Source: Macrostomum hystrix
Taxonomy: Eukaryota; Platyhelminthes; Macrostomidae
NCBI GenBank assembly: GCA_950097015.1
Contig: CATNEN010000007.1
Location: 5,198,001 to 5,262,000, forward strand
Direction: 5' to 3'
DNA: 64,000 nucleotides
Shown here: piece after piece, positions 62,401-64,000 of the stretch
Layout of the letters: each line of letters begins with the position of its first letter
Numbering within the stretch: position 1 is the first letter of the stretch
Made by a program: the position numbers and the translations under genes
The notes under the pieces: generated by a model
Database searches by the model: none
The model's input: only the letters and a program-made list of their open reading frames with translations
What the model was told of the DNA's origin: nothing

Positions 62401-63765
62401 TAAACAGAAAAGCTGTCCCACAAAGTCGCATTTTCGCATGTGTCTGCCGCCGCGCCTCCCGCGACCATCCAGCAGGGACAAAATAAACTTTCGCAGCTTT
62501 CTTTGGCTGGCTTGCTGGAAGCTTTTCTTGCTAATAAAGCTGGCACAAAACTGCTGGATTGAATCTAAATGGCGCCCACCTGTTAATAATGAACGCATAG
62601 ACTACGTATGTCACTACGTCACTGTCACGTAGAGTTTGATGAGCCCACTGGCATGCATTCATTGTACATTACAGGCAAAAAAATTATGAACTTTCAATGT
62701 ACACATTATGTACATTTGATGTACACTCTGTGAACACCTTATGTACATTGGATGTACACTCAGTGAACACATTATGTACATTGGATGTACACTCTCTGAA
62801 CACCTTATGTACATTGTATGTACACTCTGTGAACACCTTATGTACATTGGATGTACACTCGATGAGCACCTTAAGTATATTGGATACAAACTCTTGCGTA
62901 CATTGAATGTACATATAATATACAGTCATAATACAATATACTCAAAATAGTGACTTAGTTTATTTCGTGTACATTAAGCATGAATGCCTAATGCATGGTG
63001 AGCATTCACTTGCCAGCAATGAAGACCACCTCTACCAGCAGGTCGATGACGACACCAGCGTCCTCAACCGCGGCTGAACCGGCCTTCCTGGACCTTCCGC
63101 TGCTGTTCGCCGCGTTGTAGGGCACCATGATGGCGATGTAGAAGGTGAAGAGCAGGATGAGCCAGTCCCAGCTGATCTTCAGCAGCCCATAGTGCAGCAG
63201 GATGCAGCGGGACTTTTTGATCTCCTGCACCTTGTACTCCGGCAGCGCGTTGCCAGCGCTGAGGCTGTGGATCTGCGGGTCGGGGTGGCACAAACTGTCT
63301 GGAGAGGAGGTCCTAAGTTCGAGTCGACTGTGCAACTGACTCAACTGACCTTGTTAAGCTGGCTGAAGGGCTTGTTCTTGCTTTTTGAGTCAAACTGGCC
63401 GCTGAGGTGGTAAAGCACCGCCCTTGACCGGCGCCGCTCGTACTTGAACGTCGAGCTGCGCTCCTCGCCACCGTTGCAGCCGCCATTGCCGCCGCCGCCA
63501 CCGCCAGTCTCTTCCTCGTCTGTAGACTCCGCCGAACCGGAAGCCGAGCTGCGATCGGAGTCGCCGCGGTCGCTGTTGCTTCCGCCGCCGGACCCACTGC
63601 CGCGGCTGCCTCTGCTGCTGCTGCTGCTGCTGTCTAGGCCAGCCTGCCTCGAATCCTCGGCAACTGCGAGAGGCGCCAGTGGCTGCTGCGGCTGCTGCGG
63701 CTGCTGTGATGTCGGCGCTGCTGCAGGCGGTGCTGCCTCGCTGACGAGGGCAGGCCGAGATCGCG
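53419..63765 (-). CDS. KCNH: ELK-subfamily KCNH voltage-gated potassium channel, 5' end outside window
   Basis: Eleven exons join in phase: 63765-63350, 63272-63014, 62044-61863, 60588-60390, 59246-59004, 58246-58047, 57956-57707, 56752-56538, 56439-56177, 54513-54281 and 53897-53419, for about 978 residues to the stop. They encode the linker before S1, segments S1-S6, the C-linker, the cyclic-nucleotide-binding homology domain (CNBHD) and a long cytoplasmic tail. [13 protein letters not shown] before S1 and [15 protein letters not shown] in the pore are typical of the ELK group (KCNH3/4/8) rather than EAG or ERG. The product is a plasma-membrane potassium channel setting excitability near threshold. 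The N-terminal PAS domain must lie beyond position 64000. Introns are 77 to 1663 bases, and the long ones hold minisatellites. The intron before exon 3 uses a GC donor. Confidence 0.95.
54602..54850 (-). repeat. 24-bp minisatellite in KCNH intron 9
   Basis: About ten variable copies of a unit with core ctctgacacttctgaatgac. Edges are diverged. It lies close to the acceptor of the following exon, starting about 90 bases from it. Confidence 0.88.
55838..56090 (+). repeat. 31-bp minisatellite in KCNH intron 9
   Basis: About eight copies of a unit with gttaacacccaccccataat followed by tatctgccccc or tctctgccctcc, with the two tail types mixed. The array starts about 90 bases after the exon 9 donor. 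Confidence 0.9.
56538..57956 (-). CDS. KCNH: KCNH exons: cyclic-nucleotide-binding homology domain
   Basis: Two exons, 57956-57707 and 56752-56538, encode the end of the C-linker ([17 protein letters not shown]) and the CNBHD beta-roll ([33 protein letters not shown]). They end with LTYNMREG. In KCNH channels a Tyr-x-Leu tripeptide here fills the ligand pocket; Tyr-Asn-Met here would be a conservative version. The intron between them is a 20-bp minisatellite. Confidence 0.92.
56838..57695 (-). repeat. 20-bp minisatellite filling KCNH intron 7
   Basis: About 43 copies of aacgctcatacagtgaacag with blocks of a second subtype (cgctcagagagggaacagta and cgcttagagagtaaacagaa). It fills about 90 percent of the 954-base intron and comes within about 10 bases of the 5' splice site at 57706. 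Confidence 0.95.
58047..58246 (-). CDS. KCNH: KCNH exon: S6 end and C-linker
   Basis: Encodes [18 protein letters not shown] and the C-linker helices up to INRGINPTE, ending GAG/GTGAGC in phase 0. Very close to the ELK family in length and sequence. Confidence 0.93.
58805..58930 (-). repeat. Three-copy 40-bp repeat in KCNH intron 5
   Basis: Three tandem copies containing acccacagagaaccgggaaa and catttggccttgaaat, the last one decayed. This intron has no larger array. Confidence 0.8.
59004..59246 (-). CDS. KCNH: KCNH exon: turret, pore helix, selectivity filter and S6 start
   Basis: Encodes 80 residues from WISKLSDD through a turret with two cysteines and one N-glycosylation site (NVS), the pore helix YYTCSSLTS, the filter IGFGN, then the start of S6 ([10 protein letters not shown]). 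GFG instead of GYG is usual for ELK and ERG channels. It joins a split GCG codon to [10 protein letters not shown]. Confidence 0.93.
59305..60382 (-). repeat. 13-bp minisatellite filling KCNH intron 4
   Basis: About 83 copies of gatcccgatccca with no variant that I could see. It occupies some 94 percent of the 1143-base intron between the S4-S5 and pore exons. Because 13 is not a multiple of three and the unit lacks stop codons, every frame on both strands reads a 13-residue polymer (for example [13 protein letters not shown]). Confidence 0.97.
60390..60588 (-). CDS. KCNH: KCNH exon: S4 voltage sensor and S5
   Basis: Encodes [20 protein letters not shown], an S4 with Lys, Arg, Arg, Lys, Lys at three-residue spacing, and S5 ([21 protein letters not shown]). 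The donor ATCA/GTGAGA gives Ser in the joined codon. The 13-bp array starts seven to eight bases after the donor. Confidence 0.9.
60787..61520 (-). repeat. 20-bp minisatellite in KCNH intron 3
   Basis: About 37 copies of gagaggttctagaacacacc, with ggtact/ggttct and cagc/cacc variants and a right-hand block of agcacacacc. The variants partly alternate, which points to a 40-base higher-order unit. It covers about 58 percent of the 1274-base intron. Confidence 0.95.
61863..62044 (-). CDS. KCNH: KCNH exon: rest of S2, and S3
   Basis: The split codon forms Asp of the S2 motif ([11 protein letters not shown]), followed by SKSGQVVY and the S3 helix ([19 protein letters not shown]). It ends ATG/GTGAGT in phase 0. 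Confidence 0.92.
62690..62895 (-). repeat. 33-bp minisatellite in KCNH intron 2
   Basis: About six copies of a 33-base unit with cttatgtacattggatgtac and actctgtgaacac. TGTACA palindromes recur through it. Confidence 0.9.
63014..63272 (-). CDS. KCNH: KCNH exon: S1 and start of S2
   Basis: Encodes 86 residues plus one base: [13 protein letters not shown], the S1 helix ([19 protein letters not shown]), an extracellular loop and the first half of S2 ([13 protein letters not shown]). The acceptor CCCGCAG/ATC at 63273 was chosen over the nearer CTCTCCAG because only it keeps phase 0 with the previous exon. It leaves a 77-base intron. The exon ends at a GC donor. Confidence 0.85.
63350..63765 (-). 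CDS. KCNH: KCNH exon: PAS-to-S1 linker
   Basis: Encodes about 138 residues: a Pro/Gln repeat, poly-Ser, a Gly/Ser-rich stretch, STDEEET and poly-Gly, then the conserved [17 protein letters not shown] and [11 protein letters not shown]. The low-complexity insert makes this linker longer than in vertebrate ELK channels. The acceptor is CTAAAACAG and the donor AAG/GTCAGT. Confidence 0.8.
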
Positions 63766-64000
63766 CTGTTTTAGACAGTAGGAAGTCCAGTTACTTCCTG
63801 GTTACTCTCTGCACATTCTGGCTACCATGCGATGAAATAGTTTCACCAGTACTCCCTTTAGCAATAGGAGGGGGTGAAATGGCGGGGCGACCAACAAAGC
63901 TGTGTTGCCATGGAAACGAAACCGACGCAAGAAAATCGCTTACTTGCACCGCATAGCTAAAACCTGAGCCTCTGCAAGTGGGTTCTGCACGAAATGGCTG
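63766..64000 (-). other. KCNH: KCNH intron at the window's right edge
   Basis: Reads as intron upstream of the first channel exon seen. A donor-like GTGCAA/GTAAGC at about 63945 could close another exon of about 40 bases or more, but I cannot match its short translation to the PAS domain. Confidence 0.3.

Overview
The window is animal nuclear DNA. Its protein genes are split by GT-AG introns, it carries a eukaryotic tRNA-Gly with internal pol III promoter boxes, and its gene families are metazoan. Families, intron sizes and an extreme load of minisatellites fit an invertebrate. A free-living flatworm such as Macrostomum is my best guess, but no single feature proves it. No bacterial operon, CRISPR array or virus was seen.

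Layout. A small minus-strand gene (1130-2223) encodes a secreted, probably membrane-tethered protein with one LDL-receptor class A module. After about 7 kb of non-coding, increasingly AT-rich DNA with two MITE-like inverted-repeat elements (7530-7970, 8058-8510) comes a seven-exon plus-strand melanotransferrin-like gene (9059-14049). Convergent to it lies a minus-strand ORMDL gene (15695-16252). From 16.3 to 34 kb there are no recognisable protein genes. This stretch holds a 1.2-kb element with 405-bp, almost identical inverted arms (18715-19936), a tRNA-Gly(GCC) (20138-20208), a tRNA-headed SINE (about 24475-24750) and several minisatellites, the largest being 68 copies of a 23-mer.

The right half holds two convergent genes. 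A five-exon MAX-dimerisation repressor (MXD/Mad family) spans 34334-49419 on the plus strand. An ELK-type KCNH voltage-gated potassium channel spans 53419 to beyond the right edge on the minus strand; its last eleven exons are in the window, from the linker before S1 to the stop codon. I rebuilt all exon junctions from splice signals, reading phase and family conservation.

The genes do not form one pathway. The main unusual theme is that the long introns of the channel gene each carry their own unrelated tandem array. In two cases the array fills at least 90 percent of the intron and starts within about ten bases of the 5' splice site. Other notable points are a transferrin whose two lobes have both lost key iron and carbonate ligands, a GC-AG intron in the channel gene, and an 18-copy array of acceptor-like motifs directly before an MXD exon.
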